Assembly: GCF_014653435.1 (NCBI RefSeq)
Contig: NZ_BNAO01000007.1
Span: 140,392 to 204,391, forward strand
DNA length: 64,000 nt
Direction of reading: 5' to 3'
From: Alishewanella longhuensis
GTDB taxonomy: Bacteria; Pseudomonadota; Gammaproteobacteria; Enterobacterales; Alteromonadaceae
The notes under the pieces are model-generated. The model was not told where the DNA came from. It did no database searches and saw only the letters and a program-made list of their open reading frames with translations. The position numbers were made by a program, and so were the translations under genes. This document shows, in pieces, positions 16,459 through 25,846 of the stretch (position 1 is its first letter; each line of letters begins with the position of its first letter).

Positions 16459-18939
16459 GTGAACAAGCGTATCTCTCACTCTCTTCCTATTCTTACGCTC
16501 AGCAGCTTGTTATTCGCCTGTGGTCAGCAACAAGCACCAGAAACGGTGAGCTCGCCAAATGCCAGCCCAACCATAACAGCAGCGGTTGCTACTATTGAAA
16601 TCGCCAATCCCTCTGAGTTTGCCCGACCCCAACAACCGCTTTATTTTAGTTATCAAGATTTGGGTTTAACGGCCGAGCAAGCCACCGCACTAGTCGCCCG
16701 GGTAAACAGTAAGCTGGTGCCGTCGCAGCATATTGACCGTAGCGGCGATGGTAACGCTGACACCCTGTTTGTTGCCTTGGATTTTGCCGCGACTGAGCGC
16801 AAGCAACTGGCAATTTATGACGACGCTGCAGCCTTAACGCAAAGCAACTGGCCGGTACAAACCCAGGCTGAGATCTCGCATAAAATTGGCGGCGAATGGC
16901 AAGACGCTAAGTATATCGGTGGCACCTTTCAAAACGTCAGTACGCTGACACCGCCGCCGCAGTATACCGATCACTCTGAATGGATCCGCTATGAAGGCCC
17001 CGGCATTGAGTCAGATAAGGTGGGCTACCGTATTTATCTTGATTGGCGTAATGGCTTTGATATTTTTGGTAAAAAAACCAGCGATATGGTGCTGCAACAG
17101 GTAGGACTGGATGGCTACAAGTCATACCATGACATGGCCGACTGGGGCATGGATATCTTAAAAGTGGGTAAATCACTTGGCGCTGGTGGCTATGGTTACT
17201 GGGATGGTCAGCAAGTACAGCTGGTTTCCAAAGTCGGCCAGCATACGGCAACGGTTACTAATAATGGTCCGCTTTATTCTGCACTTCAGATTGCATACCA
17301 AGATTGGCAGATAGCCGATAAAACGCTAACGCTTACAGCAGACTTATCGATGACCGCTGGCAGCCGTTTAGTGCATACCCGGCTAAACCTATCCGATAAT
17401 CTCGACAATATTGCAGTGGGCCTGGTTAAACTACCAGATACCCAAGTCATCCAAGGCAATGTTGACATTACCGGCCATGCCTGGACTTACTTAGCGACCT
17501 TTGGTAACCAGAGTTTGTCGGCTCCCGACAGTAAACTGGGTATGGCAGTGCTGTTTAAACGCGGTACCTTACTGCAGCAAACCAGTGATGATAACAGCAA
17601 TGTGGCGGTGCTGCGCCCGGCCGGTAAGGCCTTAGAATACTATTTCCTGGCGGCCTGGGATGGTGAAGCCAACGGCATTAGTACCGAAGCAGAGTTTATT
17701 GCTTATTTAGAACAACAGGTTGAAGCTTTAACCTTAACGCCCAGAATGCGGTATAGCACAGCTGCGACACAAGCTGCGTTAGCTACGCCACTTACCGCAG
17801 AGCGGGCGCTGTACTGGGGTGAACAATTGGCCTCCAGTGAAATGATCCGCCAAACCCCCTACTATGCTTACGGTGGTTGGGACTTTGAACGCAGCCGGCC
17901 AGCAACCTTTGAGTACACTACCGGTCTATTACTGCAAGCCTATGATGATTTGTTGCAGCTAAAACCGAACCCGGAGTGGCAACAAGTGATTAGCGATGTC
18001 GTAAACTCTTTTGTGGCTGAAGATGGCAATATTCATACCTACGATATCAACAAATATAATATCGATAGCCTGAACACCGGCAATATGCTGCTACGTGATT
18101 ACCTGCGTAACCCGACCGAAAAAGCCCGTAAAGCCCTGGATCTATTACGTCGTCAGGTAGAGGAGCATCCACGCACTGCGGGTGGAGCTTTCTGGCATAA
18201 AAAAATCTACCCGCATCAACTCTGGTTAGATGGGGTGTATATGGGCATGCCCTTCTATGCTTTCTACACCTCAGAATTTGAAAATGGTAAAGGCTTAGCC
18301 GAAGTGGTCAAGGAATTTACCTTAACCCGTGAACTGCTGCGCGATCCAAAAACCGGGCTGTACTTCCATGCCTGGGATGAGTCGAAACAAAAAGGCTGGG
18401 CCGATAAAGAAACCGGGCTATCACCCCATTTTTGGAGCCGCGGTCAAGGCTGGTTAACCATGGCACTGGTCGATGTGCTGGACTTCATTCCAGTTGAAAA
18501 CACTGAGCTGCGCGCCCCTTTACTACAAATGATCACAGAATTGGCTGAAACCCTGAAACAATACCAACACGAAAGTGGTACTTGGTATCAGATCTTAGAT
18601 ATGCCTGAAGCTCCGGGAAATTATTTAGAGTCATCAGGTAGTGCCATGTACGCCTACTTTTTTGCTAAAGCATTAAATAAAGGCTACCTGCCAGCGAGCT
18701 ATCAAGACACTGCTATCAAGGCGTTTAATGGCTTGTTGCAGGAATTTATTCTGGTACACCCCGACGATACCATTAGTTTAATTAACACGGTACAGGTGGC
18801 AGGGTTAGGCTTTGGTCGGGATGGCAGCTACCACTACTATATGAGTGAGCCAGTATTTCGTAACGATGCCAAAGCCAATGGCCCCTTTATTATGGCGGCA
18901 GTACAAATGGCAACACTACTGGGCTATAAAGCGCCCTAA
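16459..18939 (+). CDS. DUF4861-GH105 fusion lipoprotein (unsaturated galacturonyl hydrolase)
   Basis: An 826-residue protein starting at GTG (AGGG 8 bases upstream). The lipobox LLFAC with Cys21 indicates an envelope lipoprotein. Residues about 50-430 match the DUF4861 fold seen in polysaccharide utilisation loci, with GPGIESDKVGYRIYLDWRN. Residues about 445-820 form a GH105 (alpha/alpha)6 hydrolase of the YteR/YesR type. Asp591 in LWLDGVYMG corresponds to the catalytic Asp, Asp536 lies in YNIDSLNTGN, and HFWSRGQGW follows. GH105 enzymes remove the unsaturated uronate from the non-reducing end of pectin-lyase products, feeding KduI. The joined architecture is noteworthy. Confidence 0.88.
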   Translation: MNKRISHSLPILTLSSLLFACGQQQAPETVSSPNASPTITAAVATIEIANPSEFARPQQPLYFSYQDLGLTAEQATALVARVNSKLVPSQHIDRSGDGNADTLFVALDFAATERKQLAIYDDAAALTQSNWPVQTQAEISHKIGGEWQDAKYIGGTFQNVSTLTPPPQYTDHSEWIRYEGPGIESDKVGYRIYLDWRNGFDIFGKKTSDMVLQQVGLDGYKSYHDMADWGMDILKVGKSLGAGGYGYWDGQQVQLVSKVGQHTATVTNNGPLYSALQIAYQDWQIADKTLTLTADLSMTAGSRLVHTRLNLSDNLDNIAVGLVKLPDTQVIQGNVDITGHAWTYLATFGNQSLSAPDSKLGMAVLFKRGTLLQQTSDDNSNVAVLRPAGKALEYYFLAAWDGEANGISTEAEFIAYLEQQVEALTLTPRMRYSTAATQAALATPLTAERALYWGEQLASSEMIRQTPYYAYGGWDFERSRPATFEYTTGLLLQAYDDLLQLKPNPEWQQVISDVVNSFVAEDGNIHTYDINKYNIDSLNTGNMLLRDYLRNPTEKARKALDLLRRQVEEHPRTAGGAFWHKKIYPHQLWLDGVYMGMPFYAFYTSEFENGKGLAEVVKEFTLTRELLRDPKTGLYFHAWDESKQKGWADKETGLSPHFWSRGQGWLTMALVDVLDFIPVENTELRAPLLQMITELAETLKQYQHESGTWYQILDMPEAPGNYLESSGSAMYAYFFAKALNKGYLPASYQDTAIKAFNGLLQEFILVHPDDTISLINTVQVAGLGFGRDGSYHYYMSEPVFRNDAKANGPFIMAAVQMATLLGYKAP

Positions 18940-18995
18940 GGCTGACTTTGTTTAATACTCTCTGGGTAAAGAGGTAAGCACCTCTCCTGTAGTTT

Positions 18996-19022
18996 GAGCC
19001 GACGTTTGTCGGCTCTTTTTTT
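18996..19022 (+). terminator. Rho-independent terminator after the GH105 gene
   Basis: GAGCCGAC-GTTT-GTCGGCTC forms an 8-bp GC-rich stem followed by seven T residues. A second small hairpin (AGAGGT/ACCTCT, 18970-18985) lies just before it. It separates the receptor-GH105 unit from the esterase pair. Confidence 0.85.
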
Positions 19023-19049
19023 ACAGAAAGCAAAGCAGTAAGGAGGCTT

Positions 19050-20057
19050 ATGTTTCGTTATGTTTCAATACTATTGCTCCTAACCTTACCGGCACTGGCG
19101 GCACAGCCGATTTATCTGACGGTAGCGCTGGATGACTCAGCCGATTTTCGTAGTATTCAAGCGGCAATTAACAGCCTGCCAAACAATGGCCAACAAGCTA
19201 TTATTCAGCTTGCACCGGGCCTGTATCAGGAAAAACTCTATTTTACCCGTGATAAGGTCGCACTGATAGGCAGCGGCCGCGAACAAACTATTATCAAAAT
19301 TGCCGAACTGCGTAATAACTGGCTAAAACAGCACCCCAACGATTGGGGTAGCGCGGTGGTCAATATCCGCGCCAGCGATATCGCTTTGCTGCGTCTTACC
19401 GTTAAAAACAGCTATGGTGAACTGACCGGTGATAACGAGCATCAGTTTGCTATTCGTGGCTTTGAAAGCGCCACCCGCATCATCACTGACGATTGCGCGG
19501 TGATTGCCGGCGGCGCTGACACTTTGAGTCTGTGGAATAAAACCGATGGCATGTACTATCACCGCAATTGCTACTTCGAAGGCTATACCGATATGGTCTG
19601 CCCCCGTGGTTGGGCATTTTTCACCGACAGTACCTTTGTCAACAAAAAAGCCTACGCCACCTTGTGGCATGATGGGGAATTAGCCGAAGCCCAAAAACTG
19701 GTGGTACGCGATTCACACTTTGATGGCGTGCCAGGCTTTATGCTGGGGCGCCGTCATTACGATGGTAAGTTTTATCTGATTAATAACAGCTACAGCCAGA
19801 ACATGGCCGACAAGCCGATCTTCCGCCACACCTACCCCACTGAACCCGAGCGCGATCGCGCTAATCTTTGGGGTGATCGTAATTACTTTAGCCATCAGGA
19901 GCAAGGTAACGCTATTTATCCCTGGCTTGCCACAAACTTATCGCAGCATCCCGGGGCAATCAGCGCCGAGCAAATAACAGCCCGCTGGACCTTTGCTAAT
20001 CGCTGGGATCCTGAAGCTGAACTGGGCCAGCTTTACTTACTCTTGGAGCAAAAATAA
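19050..20057 (+). CDS. CE8 pectin methylesterase-like protein, divergent
   Basis: A 335-residue right-handed beta-helix protein of carbohydrate esterase family 8, which removes methyl esters from pectin. A short Sec signal ends at ALA (residues 16-18). The usual QDTLY, VDFIFG and LGRPW motifs appear here as ADTLSLW, TDMVCPRG and LGRRHYDG. The catalytic Asp pair is thus retained at about 157 and 181, and the substrate Arg at 234. AGGAGG lies three bases before the ATG. The divergent motifs put specificity in doubt. Its TAA overlaps the next ATG (TAATG). Confidence 0.83.
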   Translation: MFRYVSILLLLTLPALAAQPIYLTVALDDSADFRSIQAAINSLPNNGQQAIIQLAPGLYQEKLYFTRDKVALIGSGREQTIIKIAELRNNWLKQHPNDWGSAVVNIRASDIALLRLTVKNSYGELTGDNEHQFAIRGFESATRIITDDCAVIAGGADTLSLWNKTDGMYYHRNCYFEGYTDMVCPRGWAFFTDSTFVNKKAYATLWHDGELAEAQKLVVRDSHFDGVPGFMLGRRHYDGKFYLINNSYSQNMADKPIFRHTYPTEPERDRANLWGDRNYFSHQEQGNAIYPWLATNLSQHPGAISAEQITARWTFANRWDPEAELGQLYLLLEQK

Positions 20058-20839
20058 TGCGTTATACACTGCTCGCAGTAGCTGGCTTAACAGCAACATT
20101 ACTGTTTACTAGCACCTTAGCGGCGAAAGAACAGGCTTATCCCGCCTTAGCCAAAGCCAAATTACATCTGGTGGGTGACTCCACCATGTCGTTTAAACCC
20201 GATCTGGCCTATCCTGAGCGCGGCTGGGGTCAATTATTACCTGAGTTTATGTTGCCACAACTTAGCATCGTCAACCACGCGGCGAATGGCCGCAGCACCC
20301 GTCGCTTTATCAACGAGGGCCGCTGGCAGCTGTTACTCAGCGATATTAACGCTGGCGACTATGTGCTAATCCAATTTGGTCATAACGATCAAAAACACGA
20401 CGATCCCGCCCGTTTCGCCGCCGCAGAGGGCGATTATCAAGTGTTTTTACGCCGCTTTATTACTGAGCTAAAAGCACGAAAAGCTATTCCTATGCTGGCA
20501 AGCTCCATTTGCCGGCGCAATTTTAGCGCTGAAGGTAAATTAAAACGGGATTTAGCAGAATATGCCAAGGCCGCCGCGCACGTTGCTATAACAGAGCAGA
20601 TCGCTTTTTTCGATTTACAGCAACAAAGCTGTGATTTTATCGAACAACACGGGCCAGCTGGCAGCCAACCTTATTTTATTCAGGTGCCGGCCGATCTGTA
20701 TGCAAAATTTCCTGAAGGAAAAGTAGACAATACGCACCTAACGCTGCAAGGCGCCAGCAAAATTGCCCAGCTCTTTGTTCGCGAGTTAAAAGCACAGCAG
20801 CATCCGCTAGCGGGGTATGTTTATCGGGAGCTGTTGTAA
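20057..20839 (+). CDS. CE12 rhamnogalacturonan acetylesterase-like SGNH hydrolase
   Basis: A 260-residue secreted SGNH-fold esterase (signal peptide about residues 1-23). Block I GDST has Ser42, the Gly block is HAANGRST, block III GHND has Asn111, and block V DNTHL has Asp225 and His228. This is the full serine-esterase set for family CE12. CE12 enzymes deacetylate rhamnogalacturonan or pectin backbones. It is translationally coupled to the CE8 gene, so the pair probably de-esterifies pectin before polygalacturonase attack. It ends the pectin island. Confidence 0.88.
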   Translation: MRYTLLAVAGLTATLLFTSTLAAKEQAYPALAKAKLHLVGDSTMSFKPDLAYPERGWGQLLPEFMLPQLSIVNHAANGRSTRRFINEGRWQLLLSDINAGDYVLIQFGHNDQKHDDPARFAAAEGDYQVFLRRFITELKARKAIPMLASSICRRNFSAEGKLKRDLAEYAKAAAHVAITEQIAFFDLQQQSCDFIEQHGPAGSQPYFIQVPADLYAKFPEGKVDNTHLTLQGASKIAQLFVRELKAQQHPLAGYVYRELL

Positions 20840-20882
20840 AGCTACGTAGCTTTAAGCCTCAACCTAAAGCAACCCAAGATGC

Positions 20883-20907
20883 AAAAACCGGCGATAAGCC
20901 GGTTTTT
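20883..20907. terminator. Bidirectional terminator between the CE12 gene and grpE
   Basis: AAAAACCGGC-GATAA-GCCGGTTTTT gives a symmetric stem with T-runs in both directions. It lies between convergent genes and marks the end of the pectin island. Confidence 0.85.
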
Positions 20908-20935
20908 GTTGTAAGCCAAGCTGATATCAAAGCTA

Positions 20936-21511
20936 TTACTCAGGCGCTTTTGATACACCCACCATGGCAGGACGTAATAAACGGCCATTTAACTCATAGC
21001 CTTTTTGCATCACAAAGGTCACGGTATTTGGCGCAACATCCGCTGACGGTTGGATACTCATCGCCTGATGTTGCTCAGGGTTAAACGGCTGACCAGCTGG
21101 GTCAATTTGTACTACACCGTATTTGGCAACTGTATCTAAGAAGCTCTTCATGGTCAGTTCAACCCCTTCGATAACGCCTTTAAAGGCTTCATCTTCGCGG
21201 TTGATAAAAGACAGGGCCCGCTCCAGGTTATCCACCACCGGCAGTAAATCACCGGCAAATTTTTCCAGGGCAAATTTATGGGCTTTTTCGACATCCAGGC
21301 TGGCACGACGACGGGCGTTCTCAGCTTCGGCTTTAATGCGCAGCATCAGCTCATGCTGATCGGCTAGCTGGCTTTGGCTTTTCGCCAATTCTTCTTCCAG
21401 TTTGGCAATAATGCTTTGCTCAGACGACAACTCAACCGTGTCAGCATTGGCATCGCTGGCGGCTGGATTTAGTTCTTCTACAGGCTCGGAAGGCTTATTT
21501 TGCTCAGTCAT
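20936..21511 (-). CDS. grpE: Nucleotide exchange factor GrpE
   Basis: GrpE of 191 residues (E. coli 197), the ADP/ATP exchange factor of DnaK. An acidic N-terminus and long coiled coil (about residues 28-75) precede the signature DNLERAL and the C-terminal beta-wing, which ends [20 protein letters not shown]. It lies 39 bases after hrcA. A sigma-32-type promoter overlapping the hrcA 3' end indicates its own heat-shock transcription. Confidence 0.97.
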   Translation of the reverse strand: MTEQNKPSEPVEELNPAASDANADTVELSSEQSIIAKLEEELAKSQSQLADQHELMLRIKAEAENARRRASLDVEKAHKFALEKFAGDLLPVVDNLERALSFINREDEAFKGVIEGVELTMKSFLDTVAKYGVVQIDPAGQPFNPEQHQAMSIQPSADVAPNTVTFVMQKGYELNGRLLRPAMVGVSKAPE

Positions 21512-21541
21512 TGTTACAATACTCCAATTAATGTAGGGGTA

Positions 21542-21569
21542 TTATGGGGATCAATTCTGCCGATTCAAG
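21542..21569 (-). promoter_or_regulatory. Sigma-32 heat-shock promoter for grpE
   Basis: On the minus strand CTTGAA is followed after 14 bases by CCCCATAA, close to the E. coli RpoH consensus (CTTGAA, 13-15 bp, CCCCAT-T). It overlaps the last codons of hrcA. Confidence 0.75.
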
Positions 21570-22570
21570 TTTAAATTTAATTGCGCAGCGCAGGATTCTA
21601 CCAATGGGATTAATTGCGCATAATTCATCCGCCGCGGGCCAAGCAGTGCAATAAAACGATGAGGTAGTAACTGATAGCTTTGCGCGATAACACTCAGCTG
21701 CGCTAACTCGACAAAGCCAGATTCTTTGCCCAAGATAAGTTTTGGCTTATCGTCTTGTGTTACCGCTTGCAATAATTGTATTAAACCTGCAGGCTGCTCT
21801 AACATTTGTACCACTTGCTGCAAGGCGGGGTTGGTTTGATAGTCAGGTGTTAACAACAATTGATGTTGACCAAAAATAAGTGGCTGATGCTGTAAAAACT
21901 CATCCAGACTAAGCTGACCCAGCACCTTACTAATTAATGTCTGAGTTAAGCCCGTTTCTGTTTTTAACATATTGCCCAAACGGGCAATACCGTCTTGCCA
22001 CTGATCACCAGCCAAGGCTGCATTTAGTAAACACAACACCTTGCTTAAAGTCGCAGTATCGATACTTTGCTCACAATTTAACACCCGGTGTAAAATATCA
22101 CCGTCTTCATCGATCACCACCAGCAATAAGCGATCACTGGCCAGACGCACTAAATCAATTTGCCGCACCTCCCGCCCGGCAGCCTTCGGTGCACTGATAA
22201 TAGCGACACAGCCCGTTAAGTTAGCCAGTAATTGCCCTGCTTGCTGACACAGTAAAGACACCGGCAATTGCGGCACTAAGCGGGTCGTCAATTCACGCTG
22301 CCATTTATCCGTAAGGGGCTCTAACTGCAGCATTTTATCAATAAAAAGCCGGATGCCAGCCGTAGTAGGTATTCGCCCCGCTGAAGTATGTGGCGAGCGA
22401 ATAAGCCCCTGCTGTTCTAATTGCACCATAGTATTGCGCACTGTAGCAGAACTGACTGCCAAAGCCTGATGCTCCGCAATTAGCTTTGATGAGACCGGTT
22501 GGCCGTCCAGCAAATATTGCTCAACAATCAGCTTTAAAATCAGTTCTGTCCTGCTTAGTGCCACAACCAT
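21551..22570 (-). CDS. hrcA: Heat-inducible transcription repressor HrcA
   Basis: A 339-residue HrcA repressor. The winged helix-turn-helix lies at about residues 20-75 (PVSSKLIAEHQALAVSSATV, then NTMVQLEQQGLIRSPHTSAG). A GAF-like region and the C-terminal block ending LGPRRMNYAQLIPLVES follow. HrcA normally binds CIRCE elements at groE/dnaK operons and is absent from enterobacteria. No CIRCE (TTAGCACTC-N9-GAGTGCTAA) was seen here. ATG at 22570 is taken; the preceding codon is TTG. Confidence 0.93.
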   Translation of the reverse strand: MVVALSRTELILKLIVEQYLLDGQPVSSKLIAEHQALAVSSATVRNTMVQLEQQGLIRSPHTSAGRIPTTAGIRLFIDKMLQLEPLTDKWQRELTTRLVPQLPVSLLCQQAGQLLANLTGCVAIISAPKAAGREVRQIDLVRLASDRLLLVVIDEDGDILHRVLNCEQSIDTATLSKVLCLLNAALAGDQWQDGIARLGNMLKTETGLTQTLISKVLGQLSLDEFLQHQPLIFGQHQLLLTPDYQTNPALQQVVQMLEQPAGLIQLLQAVTQDDKPKLILGKESGFVELAQLSVIAQSYQLLPHRFIALLGPRRMNYAQLIPLVESCAAQLNLNLNRQN

Positions 22571-22600
22571 CAATATTACTCTTATAAAAAGTCTTAATGG

Positions 22601-22628
22601 AAATGGGGCTTTTTCTAATTAATTCAAG
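22601..22628 (-). promoter_or_regulatory. Sigma-32 heat-shock promoter for hrcA
   Basis: CTTGAA and CCCCATTT separated by 14 bases match the RpoH consensus almost perfectly, 31 bases before the hrcA start. The repressor gene therefore appears to be induced by the positive heat-shock sigma factor. Confidence 0.8.
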
Positions 22629-22693
22629 TAGGCATTTTATAGTTGCCAAGGCTGCCATATACTAATCACGACTATCAAAGGAATTACATCATT

Positions 22694-23575
22694 ATGAGTT
22701 ATGCTTTTGCCAAAATCGGTCTGATCGGCAAACCCCACCATACCGGTGCTAATCAAACACTGGCTAGCCTCTATCAGTTTCTACAAAAGTTAGGGCTAAG
22801 CGTCTATGTCGAAGAGCGGGTAGCACAAAGCTTGCAACTGGCCGGTGCAGAAGTGCTGGATTTAGTGGATCTTGGCAAAACCTGTGATCTGGCTATTGTG
22901 GTCGGTGGCGATGGCAATATGTTAGGTGCAGCACGGGTATTAGCGCGCTTTGATGTGGCAGTGCTGGGCGTAAACCGCGGCAATCTGGGGTTTTTAACCG
23001 ATTTATCGCCCGAGAATTTTGAACAACCCTTAAAAGAAGTGTTGGCCGGCAACTTTGTGACAGAAAAACGTAACCTGCTGGAAATCTCGGTCCATCGCCA
23101 TGGCAGTATTAAAAGCAGCAATAGCGCCGTTAATGAGGCGGTATTGCATGCCGATAAAGTGGCGCATATGATTGAGTTTGAAGCCTATATCAACAACGAG
23201 TTTGTATTTAGTCAGCGCTCTGATGGCCTTATTATCAGCACTCCTACCGGCTCTACCGCCTACTCACTTTCAGGCGGCGGCCCCATTCTAACCCCAGATC
23301 TGGATGCCATGAGTTTGGTGCCGATGTTTCCGCATACCCTAAGTAGCAGACCCTTGGTGGTCTCGGGCAATAGCGAAATCCGCCTAAAAGTGGCCGAGAC
23401 CAACGACGCCCACTTACAAATCAGCTGTGATAGCCACGTTATTCTGGCGGTGATGCCCGGCGATGATATTTATATTCGCAAACATCCCAACCCGCTGCGC
23501 TTAGTGCACCCACCGGGTTACAGCTACTACCATGTGCTGCGCAATAAGCTGGGCTGGGGCAGTAAGCTTTATTAA
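22694..23575 (+). CDS. nadK: NAD kinase
   Basis: NAD kinase of 293 residues (E. coli 292), producing NADP from NAD and ATP or polyphosphate. The GGDGNML motif with its catalytic Asp, the [11 protein letters not shown] block, and [17 protein letters not shown] are all present. ATG at 22694 (MSYAFAK) matches the family start; an in-frame ATG at 22643 would add 17 atypical residues. It faces away from hrcA and precedes recN, the conserved gammaproteobacterial order. Confidence 0.97.
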   Translation: MSYAFAKIGLIGKPHHTGANQTLASLYQFLQKLGLSVYVEERVAQSLQLAGAEVLDLVDLGKTCDLAIVVGGDGNMLGAARVLARFDVAVLGVNRGNLGFLTDLSPENFEQPLKEVLAGNFVTEKRNLLEISVHRHGSIKSSNSAVNEAVLHADKVAHMIEFEAYINNEFVFSQRSDGLIISTPTGSTAYSLSGGGPILTPDLDAMSLVPMFPHTLSSRPLVVSGNSEIRLKVAETNDAHLQISCDSHVILAVMPGDDIYIRKHPNPLRLVHPPGYSYYHVLRNKLGWGSKLY

Positions 23576-23612
23576 AAAATTTTCTACGTTGCTTGCTTGC
23601 AAAACCCGCAAT

Positions 23613-23632
23613 TACTGTATAAATTTACACTG
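23613..23632 (+). promoter_or_regulatory. LexA-like SOS box upstream of recN
   Basis: TACTGTATAAATTTACACTG matches the E. coli LexA consensus TACTGTATATATATACAGTA at 16 of 20 positions, with one arm complete and the other ACAC instead of ACAG. recN is a classical SOS gene, which supports the call. Confidence 0.65.
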
Positions 23633-23660
23633 TAACTAAAAACAGTATTCGGAGCGGGTT

Positions 23661-25367
23661 ATGCTGTGTCATCTTCATATCAGTAATTTTGCCATAGTAA
23701 GGGCGCTGGAAATTGACTGGGCGCCCGGTATGTCTACCATTACCGGCGAAACCGGTGCCGGTAAATCTATTGCTATTGATGCACTCTCCCTCTGCTTAGG
23801 TGAACGCGCTGATGCCAGCGTAGTGCGCCCGGGCGCTGATAAAGCCGATGTAGTCGCAACCTTTGATATCAGTAAGCTGGCTGCAGCAAAAGACTGGCTA
23901 CAGCAACAAGATCTGTTGATGGGTAATGAGTGCATAGTGCGGCGAGTGGTTAGTGCTGAGGGCCGTTCCCGCGGTTATATCAATGGCGTACAGGTACCGG
24001 CGCAACAACTTAAGTTACTGGGACAATATCTGCTGGCGATTCATGGCCAACATGCCCATCAACTTTTGCAAAAAGCCGATTATCAACGCCAACTGGTAGA
24101 TGCCTTTACCGCCCAGCCCGCGTTACTGCAGCAAACCAAGCAAAGCTATCGCTACTGGCAACAGCTGCAACAAGAGTACGCCGAGCTGCAACAATCGCAG
24201 CAACAACGCGATGCCCAGCGTCAGCTATTGGAATACCAGGTCGCCGAATTAGATCAGTTTGCGCCACAAACCGATGAGTTTAGTCAGTTAGAAACAGAAC
24301 ATAGCCGCTTAAGTCATGGTAGTACTCTGCTTAGCCACAGCCAGCAATGCTTGCAGCAATTATACGATGGTGAAGAGCAAACCATTTACCGAGCGTTATC
24401 GCAGGTAAGCCAGCAACTAGAACAGTTAGTTCAGCTTGATCCAGCCCTTACCGATGTGCAACAAATGCTGAATGACGCCCTGATGCAAACCGAAGAAGCC
24501 AGCCGTGAGCTGCGCCGTTATGCTGATAAAGTAGAACTCGATCCAGAACGTCTGCAATGGATTGATGAACGCTTAGGCTTATGGCTTAACTTGTCCCGCA
24601 AGCATCAGGTAAGCTATGAAGGCTTGCCAGCCTTGCACGAACAGCTAGCGCAACAATTAGCAGAGCTTACCGATTGCGACAGCCGACTAAGCGAACTGGA
24701 GCTGGGCATAGCGCAAGCGGCAAAAGTGTATCAGGCAGCCGCAGAGAGTTTAACCACAGCACGAACAAAGGCTGCGGCAGAATTAAGCATCCTAATTAGC
24801 GAAAATATGCACGAACTTAGCATGGCCAATGCCCGCTTTGCTATTAATGTGCAGAGCCTGCCTTTGGCTCAGAGCAGTGCGAATGGTTTGGATTTGATCA
24901 GCTTCGATGTCTCCACCAACCCAGGCCAACCCTTGCAAGCGTTAAGTAAAGTAGCCTCTGGTGGTGAGCTTTCCCGGATCAGCTTAGCGATACAAGTAAT
25001 ACTGGCAGATAAAATCACCACCCCAACCCTAATCTTTGATGAAGTGGATGTTGGGATCAGCGGCCCTGTCGCAGCCGGCGTTGGCCGTTTATTGCGCCAG
25101 CTTGGGCAAAGCACGCAAATTATCTGTGTTACGCATTTACCACAAGTGGCAAGCCAGGGCCATCAACAGCTGTTTGTCGAAAAATATACCGACGGCCAGG
25201 CCACAGAAACCCGGATGCGCCAACTTACCGATGAAGAGCGTATTCAGGAAATTGCCCGCTTACTGGCCGGTGAGAATATTAGTGCTAATGCCTTAGCGAA
25301 TGCCCGGGAACTTTTATGTGCGCCAATACCCAAACAACCTCAAGATGCAGATTTTAGTGCATCATAA
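23661..25367 (+). CDS. recN: DNA repair protein RecN
   Basis: RecN of 568 residues (E. coli 553), an SMC-like ATPase acting in double-strand break repair. The Walker A GETGAGKSIAIDAL is near residue 35, followed by glutamine-rich coiled-coil arms (about 150-370). The signature VASGGELSRISLAIQ and Walker B LIFDEVDVGISG lie near residues 435-465. GGAG precedes the ATG. It lies between nadK and bamE, with an SOS-like box upstream. Confidence 0.96.
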   Translation: MLCHLHISNFAIVRALEIDWAPGMSTITGETGAGKSIAIDALSLCLGERADASVVRPGADKADVVATFDISKLAAAKDWLQQQDLLMGNECIVRRVVSAEGRSRGYINGVQVPAQQLKLLGQYLLAIHGQHAHQLLQKADYQRQLVDAFTAQPALLQQTKQSYRYWQQLQQEYAELQQSQQQRDAQRQLLEYQVAELDQFAPQTDEFSQLETEHSRLSHGSTLLSHSQQCLQQLYDGEEQTIYRALSQVSQQLEQLVQLDPALTDVQQMLNDALMQTEEASRELRRYADKVELDPERLQWIDERLGLWLNLSRKHQVSYEGLPALHEQLAQQLAELTDCDSRLSELELGIAQAAKVYQAAAESLTTARTKAAAELSILISENMHELSMANARFAINVQSLPLAQSSANGLDLISFDVSTNPGQPLQALSKVASGGELSRISLAIQVILADKITTPTLIFDEVDVGISGPVAAGVGRLLRQLGQSTQIICVTHLPQVASQGHQQLFVEKYTDGQATETRMRQLTDEERIQEIARLLAGENISANALANARELLCAPIPKQPQDADFSAS

Positions 25368-25461
25368 AATTGGTTTGGCTATATCCTCTAAACAGGGTTT
25401 TTCTGCGGGGCTATCATAGGGTATGATGGCGCTATTCACTAAGAATTGACACTTAACATTG

Positions 25462-25821
25462 ATGGCATCTATGAAAGCAGTAGTAAAAATTGCAGTTTTA
25501 ATCGCGATACTAAGCTCAGTTAGCGCATGTAGTAGCTGGGTTTACCGGATTGATATTCCCCAAGGTAACTTTTTAGAACAAAAAGACGTAGATAAACTAC
25601 GTGTCGCTATGACCAAAGAACAAGTCATCTTTGTACTGGGTAACCCCGTTGCCGCAAACCCTTTTGATAACGATACCTGGCATTATTTTTATGCGTTAAA
25701 AGGCGGCCGTGGTAATAATTTTGAAAAGCGTTTAGTGGTCGAGTTTAAAGATGATCGCTTAGTGGATATTAGCGGTGATTTTGATAAGAGTGCCGACTTT
25801 GATACGCCACTGGATATCTAA
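25462..25821 (+). CDS. bamE: Outer-membrane assembly lipoprotein BamE
   Basis: A 119-residue BamE/SmpA lipoprotein, an accessory subunit of the beta-barrel assembly machine. A lipobox in SVSAC is followed by the conserved YRIDIPQGNFLEQKDVDKL and the KEQVIFVLGNP and DTWHYFY segments. The start is either ATG 25462 or the closer ATG 25471; both keep the signal peptide. The recN-bamE neighbourhood is conserved. Confidence 0.95.
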   Translation: MASMKAVVKIAVLIAILSSVSACSSWVYRIDIPQGNFLEQKDVDKLRVAMTKEQVIFVLGNPVAANPFDNDTWHYFYALKGGRGNNFEKRLVVEFKDDRLVDISGDFDKSADFDTPLDI

Positions 25822-25846
25822 AACTACCGTTTAGCCTATCTTATTT

